A stretch of 64,000 nucleotides of DNA from positions 6,572,001-6,636,000 of the forward strand of contig JAGUCH010000003.1 of the NCBI GenBank assembly GCA_019096065.1. The letters run 5' to 3'. The DNA comes from Paracyclopina nana. Its lineage: Eukaryota > Arthropoda > Copepoda > Cyclopoida > Cyclopettidae. Below, one piece after another: positions 35,801 through 48,900 of the stretch. The position numbers and the translations under genes are program-made. Each line of letters starts with the position of its first letter. The stretch's first letter is position 1. The notes beneath the pieces are model-generated. The model saw only the letters and a list, made by a program, of their open reading frames with translations, searched no databases and had not been told where the DNA came from.

Positions 35801-36300
35801 CTCTTTCTGCTGCTGTTGCTGCGAGGAGTTTTAGTAATCAGTGAGGCTGAAAAACAAATCTGGGTTTTCAATTTACTAAACTGATTGAGATCTTTTTTAC
35901 GTGGCTGCAGCAAAAAGTTTCTGGACAACTGATTGCATTCTCAATGTTTTCCAATGCATTTCAGGTCAATGAAGCAAATGAATCAATCATGTATAATGTA
36001 ATTACAGGAATACGAAGGACGCCAAATAGTTTTTCATAACAGCTTGGTATGATTTTGGCATGAGGAGAGAAAAAAAAAAGATGTGTGTGGAAAAGAATGT
36101 ATTTCCTGTTTCAGCCGAGTGTCTTTTGGAGAAAAAATGTATTGTGGTGTAGCACAAGGAGAAGTAGCCTACTCACTCATCACCTTCATTATTTTGCTCG
36201 CTGAAAATGTGCTCCATTACTTACAACTCAATACTCCCTCTGTAGTTGTCTGAAGTTTGGAACTAATCCACTCTGGAGAACAGTTTGACTTTTCCGAAAA
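29849..36300. other. Non-coding stretch, 3' flank of the VDCSVEYEL gene
   Basis: It begins with the likely 3' UTR. The rest is AT-rich with broken frames and no recognised domain. A GC-rich motif AGCGGAGCGGAGCGATCGAG is at 32406-32425. Confidence 0.5.
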
Positions 36301-36686
36301 TAGCTTGTTCTCATAAAACTCAGTAAGGCAGGCGGTAAGCAAAGCAAGGCACTTTGGAAGCTCATAACTCAGAAAGTACTGAGCCGATTGGAACCAAATT
36401 TGGAGGCATTCATAAGAGCATATTGAAGAATGTTCATGCAAAATTTCATCCGGATCGGAGAACTCTATGGAGGTGGCTGATTTTTCTCCTTTGCTTAACT
36501 GATTTGCCTCACTTTCAGTAAGGCGGCCTTAGCGTCCTTCAATCCGGATGAAAATTGGCATGAAGATTCTTCAATACGTCCTTATGAATTCCTCCAAATT
36601 TGGTTCCAATCGGACGAGTAGATGCTGAGATATAAGCGCGCAAAGTGCCTTGCTTACCTTATAGAAATGTTTATGAGAACAAGCTA
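36301..36686. mobile_element. 386-bp long inverted repeat flanked by TA
   Basis: The first 17 bases TAGCTTGTTCTCATAAA recur inverted at 36670-36686. The arms of about 160-175 bases match imperfectly along their length, for example CCGATTGGAACCAAATTTGG in both. If the outer TA is a duplicated target, this is a Tc1/mariner-type foldback MITE of 382 bp. No coding content. Confidence 0.75.
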
Positions 36687-39600
36687 ATGACATATGACAC
36701 TCGCAGCAGCAGCCTGGAAAAAGAAAACTTTTCTTGGCTGGCTTCCCCAGTGTGGTATTTATGCCAATTTTCCCTCTTTTTTATGTCTATACTGCACTTA
36801 GGAGGCAGTTTGTGACACCCTTGGGAGGTTTCTATAATATACAGTACACCGGTGGCTAGATGGCTGCAACAAAAATGTAGTCAGGAAATCGACCAACATC
36901 AATCTTGACGAATACCACTCAGTATTGACCCTTATATTGGTATATTGCAGCGGAATGCTGTATATTGTAAATTGCCTGGTCCAATTTTGAGTCGTAGAAG
37001 TAAGGAGATCTTTCGGAAAGATCGTCTACAACCGATTTACTCACTCTAAGATTAATTACCCGCTTTGTTTGCTAGAAAAATATACTATATACGTAGATTG
37101 AGGTGTAACAGTGCAGAAAAAAAGCTGATCAATATCGCAAGCGCACAAAAAAATATTTGAACTCTTTTTTGCCCTTGATTAAATCGAATGTTTTTGTTGC
37201 TTCCGGCAAAAACCGTCTAAATGCTGGCAAATTGGAGCGACTGTGACACTTAGCATTTATCAAAGTAGGTCTCAAATATGCTGCTATATAAAAGCTGGCT
37301 CAGCTGTTCGATCAAAGTCTCACAATTTGCTTTTGTTTACTCGCGCTTTTTTGAAGTCTCAGCTACAATTCAGCTGGTAAGCACTGAATTTGAGCTGAGC
37401 TGTTATTTGCGCTCAGATGTCCCCTTAGATAAGAGAAAAGCACAGCTTTTTTTACTTTGACAGAATTTCGGGATGAGACAGATTAAAGACTGAGACAGAT
37501 TAAGATTTTTATCCTCTCAATGACGCAGATGAGCCAAATCATGCATTTAGAAAACGTGGAAATGATGTCATGGATTTCAAAATGTAAACAACTCTTGTTT
37601 ACTTAGGGATGGTGAGCAATAAAAAAATTGCTTTAATCCAAGCTGGGATGGCCATAAATTCAGTGCTTGTCGCGTCAAATATTTGGAAATTTCAAAAGAT
37701 TCACACTTTTTCGCATTAAATTGCTCGTAAAGCTGTCTCTTCAAAGCCATTGACTAAAAACTGTTCGGGCCCATAAAGAAATAATCCTAAGATAGCAAAC
37801 ATTTTTCAAGCGCTCAAATATATTAATTGCTCAATAAAGTACTGCCATAAAAGCGCCAAGATCATAAACAATATTTATTATGATTTTCTGCTTAGCAGCC
37901 AAAAGTCCTTGCTTGAAAGTCTGAAGGCAAAAACATTTTATTAACTGAAATGCGGAAAATGCTCAGAAAAAGAGGATCTGCTTTTTGAAAAAGACTCTGC
38001 AAATGTTTTGCTAAAATCAAAGTGCATCATGAGCCATTCAGTTTATGGTAGATCGCTTGAGTTTCTCCTTTGTTTCTCAGTTTTGCCGTCTCAGCATATT
38101 GTTGACACATTTCTTATGTCCCAGTTTTGATTCATTACTTTTTTTACGTCTGAGTTGCTTGCATTTTAGATTATTTATGCCCAGCATTTCTCAGATGCTT
38201 TTTTTGCTCCAATTGATGGTGTCTGTTAACACAGATTTTTAAAAATCTTTCGAAATAGAGTGCTCACATAGTAAAATTCGGGAAAACGCAATGGTCAAGT
38301 TTCACTCAATGTTTACAATGAAGCAATAGATCTTGTGCCCCACTAGATGAACAACACTTGCTGCAATTACAACTCAGTTTTACAACACTTGTTTTGCCAT
38401 TGTCAGCGAAAACTTGGCTATTTATGGTCTTGACCCCAAAAATAATTAGAACAGAGCAGAGCAAGAGGAGCTTTCGCCGAAACAAGTAACAAAATGAGAA
38501 AAAATTGCCACAAACAAATATCATTAATGTGCTGAGACTTCCTGGCCTCATGAGACCTCGTAGCTTGACAATCGTAAAATTGAATCAGAACTGAGAATTT
38601 CACTCTTGTTTTCGGAGCTAATCCGGAAAAGATGCGCGACAGTAAAATTGTTTTTTCTCCCAATTGTGAACAAAAGCTTAACCTAGGTTAATCTGGAGGG
38701 ATTAAGGCACTTTGAACAATTCGGTGAGAACTGAACTTTTACAGCCGAGCCATATAATAAATGATTGTCACATTTTCGAAAATACAGTATTCACTATAAA
38801 GATTTTTTACGAGGCTTTCTCACTCTTTATCGTACAATTCTCGCACATGTTTTATAAGCCACCATATTTCTTCTATTTCATGCGGATACAGCCAAATACA
38901 TAAATAAAATAGCTAGCAAAATATGAAGGTGGCAGCAGAAAACTTGCAAACTAAAAAAGAAGTAGTACAGAAGCTCATTCTAGACGGCAGGCTTATAGTA
39001 AGGCTGTAATTTTGAGCCAAAAAGTGATGATGGTGTTTTCTCATGTTTAACGTATTCACATCTGCTCTATTTAATGCACTAGTACGGAGTAGATTAATGG
39101 CCTGATATTGAGGAATAGCAGCGCCCTTTTTTCAGCCCACACGTATACATGTGTCTGATATTGCTCGCAGTAAATAGACCTTGCCAAGATCCAATCTATA
39201 TTCATTTTTACCTCTCTGCCTGTACAAATAATTGATGGTTCTCCTTCATAATCTGCTCGTGGAGGAGTTCATTGGCAGGCTCAAAAGTAACCTCTGGAGA
39301 ACATAGTATCTATCACTTAATTGAGACTAAAAAGTGAGTTATGAAATAAAATGGCTTGCGGCAGAGGCTACTGATTACCTCACAACTTATAACAAAGGCC
39401 TTTTTGGAGAGAAACCAGCCAAGGAAACTCGAAAAGCAAGTTAATGGGAGCATTTTTCCCAGATAGATTACGTACCTACGTTAGGCTATTACAGCTAACT
39501 ACGAGCTAATTATCCGGAAAAGTAGTCGTGTAGTAGTAGCGCACCAAGCAAATGTCCTCGTTGTGCACAGCATGTTGCAATTAGTGGAAAAAGTATTAGT

Positions 39601-42600
39601 TCCAAAGGCTCGATTCCAACGGAGTTTGTATAGAGCATTTTCTATCTTAATGAGCAGAAGATTCAGTAATGCTTGGCAACTAAAAGGCAAGATAAGAAGA
39701 ATAAGGAGCTAGTTTGCTTGTTCGCTAATTAGCCAGGAGCTTACTAAAGCTTAGCATAGGTCATATTCAAGGCTCGAGCTAAGCTGAGCACGAAATTCAG
39801 TATTTTTGAAAATGAGCTTCAGCCACGCAATTCAGCCAACTCATTCGGGCACAAAGACTTATTTGTAAGCCGGAACGAATTTTTTGTTCGGCATACTCAT
39901 TAAGAAGAGCGAAGTTTAGTACAAAATGTGTGTGCTGTTGCTGCTATTACTTATCTGGATTAATCTCGCAGCTTGAACATATGTGGTCTTTTTGATGATT
40001 TTCATACCAGATAAAAGAGTACAGCAAAAAAGACGTTAACCTATACGTGCAACTTTTCAAAGCAAAATCCACGCCAATTCCACGTGCACAGGCAAGAAAA
40101 ATGATGAATTGCATGGTGAAAATGCAACTCAGGAGCACAAATTGCACACACGCATTTATGCAAGCAGAAATAGTAATTTGGCGTCTTTTATTGGACGACA
40201 CTTTGGGCAAATGAATGAAGAAAGAATTTTATTCTTTTCTCAATGGCGCTCGTTAGGACAATTACTGGTCCGTGAAAGATCGATTTTGCCCCCAGCTGCA
40301 TTTTTATCTCACTTCACAAAAACGCTGGCTGATATCTTGTTGAGCCTAATTGGCAGATTTCCACGCCAGCATTTCTCCACAGCCCGCCGAGTCCCATGAG
40401 ATTGGCCTGCCCGTACAAAAAGCTACATCACCAAAATGAAATTAGGGAATTTTCAAGAATGCTGTTGAAAATAGAGCTGGAATTCTCATCAGGGATCCCA
40501 GCAGCAGCAGTGCAGCAGGAGAAAATAATGAGGGAGAGGAAAATTTGTTTATTGTTTTACAGCTTTCAAAACACTGAAAAATGATGGGGTCCACCATAAA
40601 AAGTGAACGTAAAGAGAGGAAGGGACACGCTGTTGTATACAACAACTTCTTTGCAGCACTGAACATAAAATGAAAATATTCGAGCTGTGTTCCGTCTTCT
40701 GCCAAATGAATAGGATCAAAAAGCCCTTGGTGGTGGTGCGCTCCTCGGGTAAATTATGTATTCCAGCTAACTCATTATCAAAGCAATAATCTTTGAGGCC
40801 GACAAGCAACGAATACATTTTGTAATGCATAATTCATGACTGGATATGTAATAATAATGCTCCTCACACAGTGGGACGAACCCCCTCGCAAAATTGCAAT
40901 TAATGGTGCAGTCCTCGCGCACAAAACTCATTAAAAGTTGGTATAGCAGTCATTTCGCAGATTTCAAAATGGGTCGTAATAGTGGCGGGTCGTCCTTAAA
41001 GGTAAATAATAATTGCGAAAAAAAATTCATCTCAAAATTCCAGGAACTTTTGTCTGCTGCCCTGCAATTAAAATCGTCAACGTCAAACGTTCCGCATTAT
41101 TACAGCAACAGCAGGAGTCAAAATAAATGGGGCTGTGGTCGCCTTATTCCAGCGCATTGAGTAGATGAACACAGCTCTGACTGTAATTTCCGAGCAGCTG
41201 AAGTAATTAGTGAAACACTGTGAATCTGGAAAGCACTATATAGTATATTTATTGAGGTAGTCCCTGAAATATTGACAAGAAAGGCTTTACGAATGTACTT
41301 TTGGGTAGGAAAGCCCTGTTGTGATTTCTGTAGCACTTTCCTTGTTTAGGACACTCGCGCCTAATTTTATTTAAAGATGCACAGCGTTCTTTTAAGGCAC
41401 GGAAATTGCAAGGATCAGCAGCCAGGCCAAAGTTGCTAACTAAGCTGATTCTTCTGTTCTTTCTTGTTGAAAAGAGCGGAAATTAGGCTGAATTTGGCGA
41501 CTTCTTTTTCACATAAAGAAAAGTTTCTAAAGAAGGAAAACTTGAGCGTTTATTTCAACCAACCCCACTTTTCCATAATTTGCATGACCGAGGATATTAT
41601 TGCGATAGAGTGAATGAGCAGCAAAAATTGCCCATTTCCGCTATTTTAAAAAGCCAAAATGACCACCACTAATGGCCGAAAAAATACGCCAAAACCTCAA
41701 GGGAAATGGAGGTGGTAAGCGAAATGGACTTTTTCAAAAATACGTAAGTTTTTACAGCAGAACGAGTCAATTATGATTGAGTTACAAAACAAGTACGCAA
41801 ATGCACATTTGATTCCACCATGCCAAAAGCTATCTTTTTCCCTAAGTGGCATGCATAATACCTACTGCTTCTATTTTGCCCTTAACTATTGATTTTGCCA
41901 AGAGATAAAGTTTGTGTGTTTCTTAAGGCCGCCCGAAAATGCAAAATCTCCACAAAGTTCAAAGTTGAATTGGGGAAAATCCAATTTTGTGTCGATAAAT
42001 GGGGATTTGCATATTTTGAATTTCATGCTGCTGGTGGTGATTATAAGGAAAAACTGTTCTGCGAGTCTGCTTACAAATTCTTCATGAGCGTAGATGGATG
42101 TGAAGTCAGCTGTCATCATGCCACGAATGCCAGTCAAACGTGCCAAGCATTCCTTAAGGATATTGTAGTTGCAGCAGTTTTTGTATTTCACATTCCGCCT
42201 TTCCATTTGCGTTTCTCCGTCAATTTGGAGCTGGCTACTTTTTATTGGAAGCGCACTTGTGTTCCGGAATTGAAACGCTAGCTCACCAAAATTCGGTCTG
42301 ACTTTGGCAGGGGAAAAAAGCACCCCTGTGAAGTGTAGTATGAATTAATGAAGCTCTGAAATTCTGACACCCCGAGAACTGCCAGAGAGAGCGGAAAAAA
42401 TTGACATGAGCTTTTTTCAATTTTCCACATGCTCAGTTTCTTGTCAGAATTACGGCATGGTTCGTGGCATAAATTCATGGGTTCATCGATCAAATTCCAT
42501 TATTTCAAGCTCATGCTCACATCATGCTGAAAAGCACAGAATTGTACAAGTGCTGTGGCACAAAAAAAGGTTGACGACATTACTCTCAAGCTGAGCCAAG

Positions 42601-42821
42601 AGCAGTGCCATGAGTTTTAATGAGCACAGCTTAGAAGATTGTAAATATTATGCGAGATAAGCAAATGTTATACACTCATGCCAAAAAACTAGTTTAGATA
42701 ATGTCGTGATGCCCACACTTTTTTTGGGAAACTTTTTGTATGCCTGCGATGTAGTAGTACATTGTAAATCAGTCTCCTATTTTAGGTTAGCTAGCTGTTT
42801 GAATTTAGGAAGCAATAAAAG
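36687..42821. other. Non-coding stretch
   Basis: AT-rich, no domain-bearing frame. Overlapping frames of 145 and 130 codons on both strands at 41886-42323 look like chance. One GCACAGTGGG-like site (CACAGTGGG) at 40866-40874. Confidence 0.5.
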
Positions 42822-42960
42822 AGTGCAAGTGTGAAATTATCGTAGCAAGTTCCTATCTAGACTTACAAAGAGCGTAGTTAAAATGCAAAGGTAATTTAAG
42901 AGAGAGGAGCTCTTTGTAAGTCAAGATAGGAACTGGCTTGGGCAATTTCACACTTGCACT
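42822..42960. repeat. 139-bp hairpin / foldback
   Basis: Three paired blocks in each arm: 17 bp (AGTGCAAGTGTGAAATT with its complement), 11 bp (AGTTCCTATCT) and 14 bp (GACTTACAAAGAGC). A 9x9 internal loop and a single A/A mismatch separate the blocks, and the terminal loop is about 36 bases. It could be a foldback MITE or the precursor of a small RNA. No target duplication is evident. Confidence 0.75.
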
Positions 42961-45900
42961 TTGACGTTGGCACGACAAAAATCAATTTTACTTTCAACCA
43001 TTTGAGGAATGTAAAAGCTTTTTTCCACAAGCAGCTGAAAAGACGCAAGCCTGGCAAAGAGTCATGCTTATCATTTTGAATGGCGAGGGATTTTTTTCGA
43101 GCCTTACTCATCAGAAATCAGCTCCCTCAATTGCATGAATAATAATTCCCCCTTTTTTGTCATCATGGCCGAAAAAAGGTTTTTTCCTTCTTCTTCACTG
43201 GCGGCTCTGCTTTGGCTAATTCCCGCTGTGCATAATCTTCAGCAAAGCAATTTCATCCTTGTATCATCCGTTTTAATTGACATTTAGCTTATCTCGCTTT
43301 TACGGTCCACATACTCAGTCAGACTACAGATGAGAGAAAAATAGCTCAAAGCAGATGTGCATGACTAAAACGGGTTGCAACACGCCCACATTTTGAGTCA
43401 GCCATGACACTTGATTGGACACGCATTTTGCTCCAAACTTCCTAGGGCTTAAAAAACAACGACCAGCTGATGATGAGTTCAGCAGAAATTCTGCCCAATT
43501 TAGCTGCTGAAATTGCAGACTGACAGACATGGTCAATCCAGATTGTCATCTGGGGCTATTATTGCATTTCCTCTTCTTTCACCAACTCGACAGAAAAAAA
43601 GGAATTGGCTTTCCCTCCTGATGCAATTTTGAGTACACTCCTCGAAGCATATTTATTTTTTCCTTTAAAGAATTCCCAATTCCTGGTATAGCAGAGAATT
43701 GTGTAAACAAACAAAAAAATTCAGTCCATCAGCATGACATGTCCATGGCACATTTCTTCCCCCCTCTTTATAGCTAGCACAACAGAAAAATAGCAAATAT
43801 CTGTCAGAAGCAATCATTTTAATGCTACACTCATACTATTACAAAGCTGCACATAGGGGTGAAATGGTCCACCAAAAATCCTTGGGAAAATCCGAGCAAA
43901 TCTCACAACTAATCAGTATTTACTGTCTGAAACTAAAACCAACAACAGGACAGTGAGCAGTAAACTTGATCTCTCTGAAACTGATCTTAAGCTCACAAAA
44001 TCTATATGCACAGTGGGGGCCAAAAAAATAAAAATCATGGAAAAAAGGAGCACAAATGCAAAGGTGAGAGGCGCGCCACTTTCATTTTTCTTTGTAAAAA
44101 GTCAACAATTCGCTCTCCCATTTTTTGTGGGCTTAGTTGAAGGATTATATAAGCAGGATTTATGGCCAATTTTTGGAAGGTTGAACGAAGTGGAAAAAAT
44201 TGTGAAAAGTCGGAATGAATTCGACAAAGAATTGACTCTCGCCGTTTTGCAATTATGATCCACGTCTACTACATCTGCTGCACAATTTCCATACATTTTC
44301 CCCAACCGTGAACATTGCTAGGATTCACTTAGCTTGAAATTGCAATTACCCGAGATACAAATGGATGGAAATGGGAATTAGACCCAGTAAACACTTCTAT
44401 AGCCCAGATTAGCATTTACAGCTTTCAGCACAGTGGGCAACGACTCTTTGTGGGTGGAAAAAAATTGAATTTCTGCCAAATTGGGGTCAGTATGTTTGTG
44501 ACGCGCAACCTTGAAGGCAGCAAGTGCGGAGAGCTGAAAATGAAAATCTTCCCTTAGATTTATCGAATATTGGACGGGAAAACTCTCCAGACGCCCGATG
44601 TTTTGACAGGCCACATGCTTTTCTTCAACTGTTCTCAGATCGGGCACAGTGGGAGGTATTTTTTTACTTCAGCCACCAAAATCTGTCAATATTGACACTC
44701 CTCCAACAAGGACATCTGGTGGAAGAAGGCCCAATATTGACACTATTAAGGCTTAAAATTGGCAAAAGGCCACCGACATCTAAGATAAAAAAAATTCTAC
44801 CCAAACTTCGACGCTATATAATTACTTGAAATGGAACTTTGATGATCAGCGGTTGTACTTAGTAATTGAAGGCAAAAGCTGGCTGGGCCGAAACGGAATT
44901 TTAAAATTCTACTCATCAAAACCTCTAGACCGTTGAACACAAGTTTGGCTGGAGTTTTTTTGCTTTATTTTTAAAGGAAAAACTCAAGCTCAAAAATCCT
45001 GCATTAAAAGGCTTTTGAAGCATAATTATCAGCAGCCCGATTGCAAATACGGTGCTCGTAATTGCACCAAAATTAGGAGCTGATTAGAGCACACAAGAGG
45101 CCAACTGAAATTGATCTCACCAAGCAGCATCACTTGAAACAAAGCTCAGTACAATTTCACTCAGGGTACGCTCAGCTTTTTTTTAGAGAGAGAGAAAACT
45201 GTTTTTCCTCGTCCCCCCTCACTCAGTCACTCAAAATTTTTGCCAGAAGCCAGGAATGCAGCTAGCTAGCAGCTATGTGAAAATAATGCCCCCGTTCAAT
45301 TAGCATAAAAATGAGAAATGCAATACACAATAGAAAAGGAAATGTGTATCCATTGCAAATTCACTGAATACATCCCATGCTCCATTGATTCCTATATGAA
45401 GAACACAATGGATTAAAGCTTCTGTAGAAACCCCAAAAAGGGTCGTTTTCTGACATAATTATGGGGGGCAACAGAGAGCTGCAATACACATCCACCTTGC
45501 TCTGCTTCATGTTATAAAAAGACTATTAGGAGAACCGCCCTGATGAAATTGAACGCCGCCATCTTGGATTACACCCAGCGCGTCATGGGAACTGAGCTCA
45601 CTTGACCGGCACGCCGGCCAGTCATCAATTCATTTGAGTAGAAAGAAATTCTATATCTAAAGATGCAATCGGAGATCCGAAACTCCCCACAGTGCACATC
45701 GTTTCCACAGTGAGGCTTAATTAAGTGCAAAAAAATAGAATTGTTTTTCATCGTCCTCGACACTTGAGTTTCCCATTTTTGAATTTGAAAGCCTAAAAAA
45801 GCCATGTCTTTTTACGAGTCAAATATGCTGTAATGTCAAGAAAAATAGGTTTTTACGAGGAATATTTCTCAATGTGTTGTCACAAGAGCTGATTAGCAGA

Positions 45901-48900
45901 CCTATTTTTTCGTTTCCTTTTGACATTGATTGAGTATTAAGGAATGATTATTAGTGGAAAATGTGTACACGAACAATGACCGGATTTAATGAGAAAAAAA
46001 CTTGTTCCAGCTGAGCCCTGTCAATCGGTCTCTATTCACAATCCCAGCTGAATATCACGTAAATATCAAAAGGCTCGAAAAAGATTTTACTCTGACACAA
46101 AAACTCATCAGCCAATAGGGAAAAGTAGGAGAAAGGTCGTGTTAAAAGCCATTGTATTTCCCATCATTTCAAAATATACGTTTTTTTATTAGGACAAGGA
46201 TTTTGCAGGCTGGAATTTTTGCTATGCAATATTTCAAATAAGCGTACATTTAGTTGATCCGCACATATTTCGGTAAAAAAGTGTTGAAATGGCCATTCGG
46301 CTGCTATTCAGTGTATTTTCCCATGAAAAACTGCCCAACTGGCTTTTATATATCTGCACAGCTAGGGAGACCAGTGTGCTTTTTCAAAGGATTGCATTTT
46401 CTATACATACAGCTACTACTATATCCCATAAAAGTAGTGATGCTAACACATGATGGATTGAATAAATAAAGCTCCCATTTTCACAATAAGTCTTTTGAAA
46501 TATTTTCAAAGAAAATGAACAACAAAGGCGCCAGTTTCACGGAAAACTCAGGAAGCATGCTTTCTGGGTTTAATTTGCAGGAATGTCATCTCGTGAGCTC
46601 AAAAACAATGAAGACACTCAAGAAAAATCAAAATAGAACGCGCGACATCTGGCTTCTTGCATTACAAACATAGTCCAGACATCCGGGCGCCTTATTGAGT
46701 CCGGAGATCAGACATTACGGCGCCTTTGTTACAAAAGCGCTTTTTTCATCTACACCACGTACCAGCAGTACTGCATATTTTTCACATACACATTTTTGGA
46801 GGTATTTGTGTAGCCTCAATTGAGCATGATAAATCCAAATCACTGTGGGCATTCAAAAGGAAAAAAGGGCGCATTCATGTGGGAATCTTCTGCGCGGCCC
46901 GAAACATGACCCTTTCATACCTATCTTTGAATGGCTGGCCACAGTGGACAAGATGGACCCGTTAAAAGTGCCATCAGACGCTAATTTTGGAACCTGCAAA
47001 AGCAGCCCCCAGTGCCTGCCGCAGCATTCATAAAAAAGCTCTGTTTTGTGCCCCCCAAAGCATCTATGAAGGCACGTACGCATACGAAGAGGAACCCTAA
47101 TTGACGGGGGGAAAATGTCATGTTTCAACACTGTGGGGAAAAATGCCGCAAACTCAAAGGCATCGCCACTTTTTCTCGTTTCAGAGCTGCTGGCCATTGT
47201 GATGAACAAGCAATCTTTTCATCCTTTGAAACGGCGAGATAACGAACTAAGCTTTTTGGAAACAAACCCCTAACGAGCAGCTAGGAGCGAAAAACCTTTG
47301 AAATGTTAGAGTTTTGAAGGGATTCATGCAAGATTATGGCTTCTCATTCTTAGCGCGGATCAGGTTTCCTCTTTTGAAAAGCACTCACAGCTAGCTCTCA
47401 AAAGTAAAGGCCAATCAGAACAAAGACTTCAAAGCCTCAAATGGTCGCTATTTAGCAATTCTTTGAAATTAGCAATCCTGTGAAAATGTCCCACTGTGTC
47501 CCTTTGATGAACGTAGCTGCAGCGCCAACCATTATGTAGCATTATTGAGAGAGCCAAAAAATGATGAAATGCCTACATCAAAAATATTTTTCCTTTTCAA
47601 TGGGGATTTCTGCTATTCAGATTGGATGTACTATAGTCCTAGCGCAAAAAGGTCTCTTTGCTGATATGGGAAATAGCCGGAGCTTTTCAAAGAGCACTAC
47701 GTTACATGTGTAGTTTTATTCTAAAGGCTCGGCTTGCATTCTGGCTTTTCCTATAGAACAGCTGAATGGCCCAAATAAGTAGACTGCGCAAGGCAGATAT
47801 TTTGCCCTAGCCGAAAATAATTAAATTTGGATTGTTTAATACAACTTACGGTTTCATGAGGACGAAATCCACAATTTAACGCAGCGGGTAACTAGTGTAG
47901 GATTTGACTCCGGATTCCTTGGTGAAGCCATCATGGCAAAGGGTGGATCAAGCCAAAGATACGACAGACTCACGAAGGGGATGACTCTGTGAAAGTGAGC
48001 CCATCTTTTTGCTAATCCTCCAAAAGTCTCTTCATCCGTGCTCCCACACGCATTTGCTTGTTTATTTTCATTTTGGAAATCAATAGAGTACTATGCATAA
48101 TTGTAAACAGGAAAATGCCCGACAGTAGACATCTGTGAATTTTTATTGCTATGGGAGCCCCGCAAATCTTGCAATGCTGTGATGTGTCAAAAATGGCTTT
48201 TGCCGAACCTTCCTCAAATCAAGGAGATGAGTTACAAGCCATTTCCTCCTGCTCATTTTTTATTGCCTGTGAAAACGTTTTATATAGCAAAGCGAAGTAG
48301 GTAGACTAAAATGAGCTGCTAGGTTCTCGAAGCGAGGTCATGCAACCCCTGCATTGCTTAATGAAGCATGTAGCTTGAGCTCACATTCACTGAAAAGTGA
48401 AGCTAAGCAACATTCCACAAACTGCAAGAAGTTCGAGGCAAGCCTTGGAATGCTGACTTAACCACAATTTTGCACCTGGATTAAGCATGAAGGACCTGGC
48501 TGTCACGTAAGCATAAAGCTAATATTTTCAGCTAATCAGCTTATGATGCGCGTAGTTCATGTTGCATAAACTTGGAAGCCTAGCAAGCAAACCACGTCGC
48601 GATGAAATCGAGCCTGAGCTAAGTGAAGTTTTTCCAAGTCACACCTGGTTTGTCTGGTTATGACAGACACTCTAATTTTCAAATAATATTGCGTGCGGAC
48701 AAGCGGTCGGAACAAAATTAGTTTTTCGAAAAAGTAGTATTTTAGTTTCCGCAAAAATGTGGCTGCGCAACGATTTACGTCGGATGGATTTTTTTCAAGG
48801 AGCTCGTCAAGATGACTGGGCAGAAAAGTTACATATAAAATAAAGAAGGATAGCTTAATAAAAAGTACATTATCCAATTTGGAAGCGTCCTCCATTTTGT

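Noticed and set aside
41886-42323. Overlapping 145- and 130-codon frames on opposite strands
   Set aside because: Both strands open at once in moderately GC-balanced DNA suggests chance; neither protein shows a recognisable motif.
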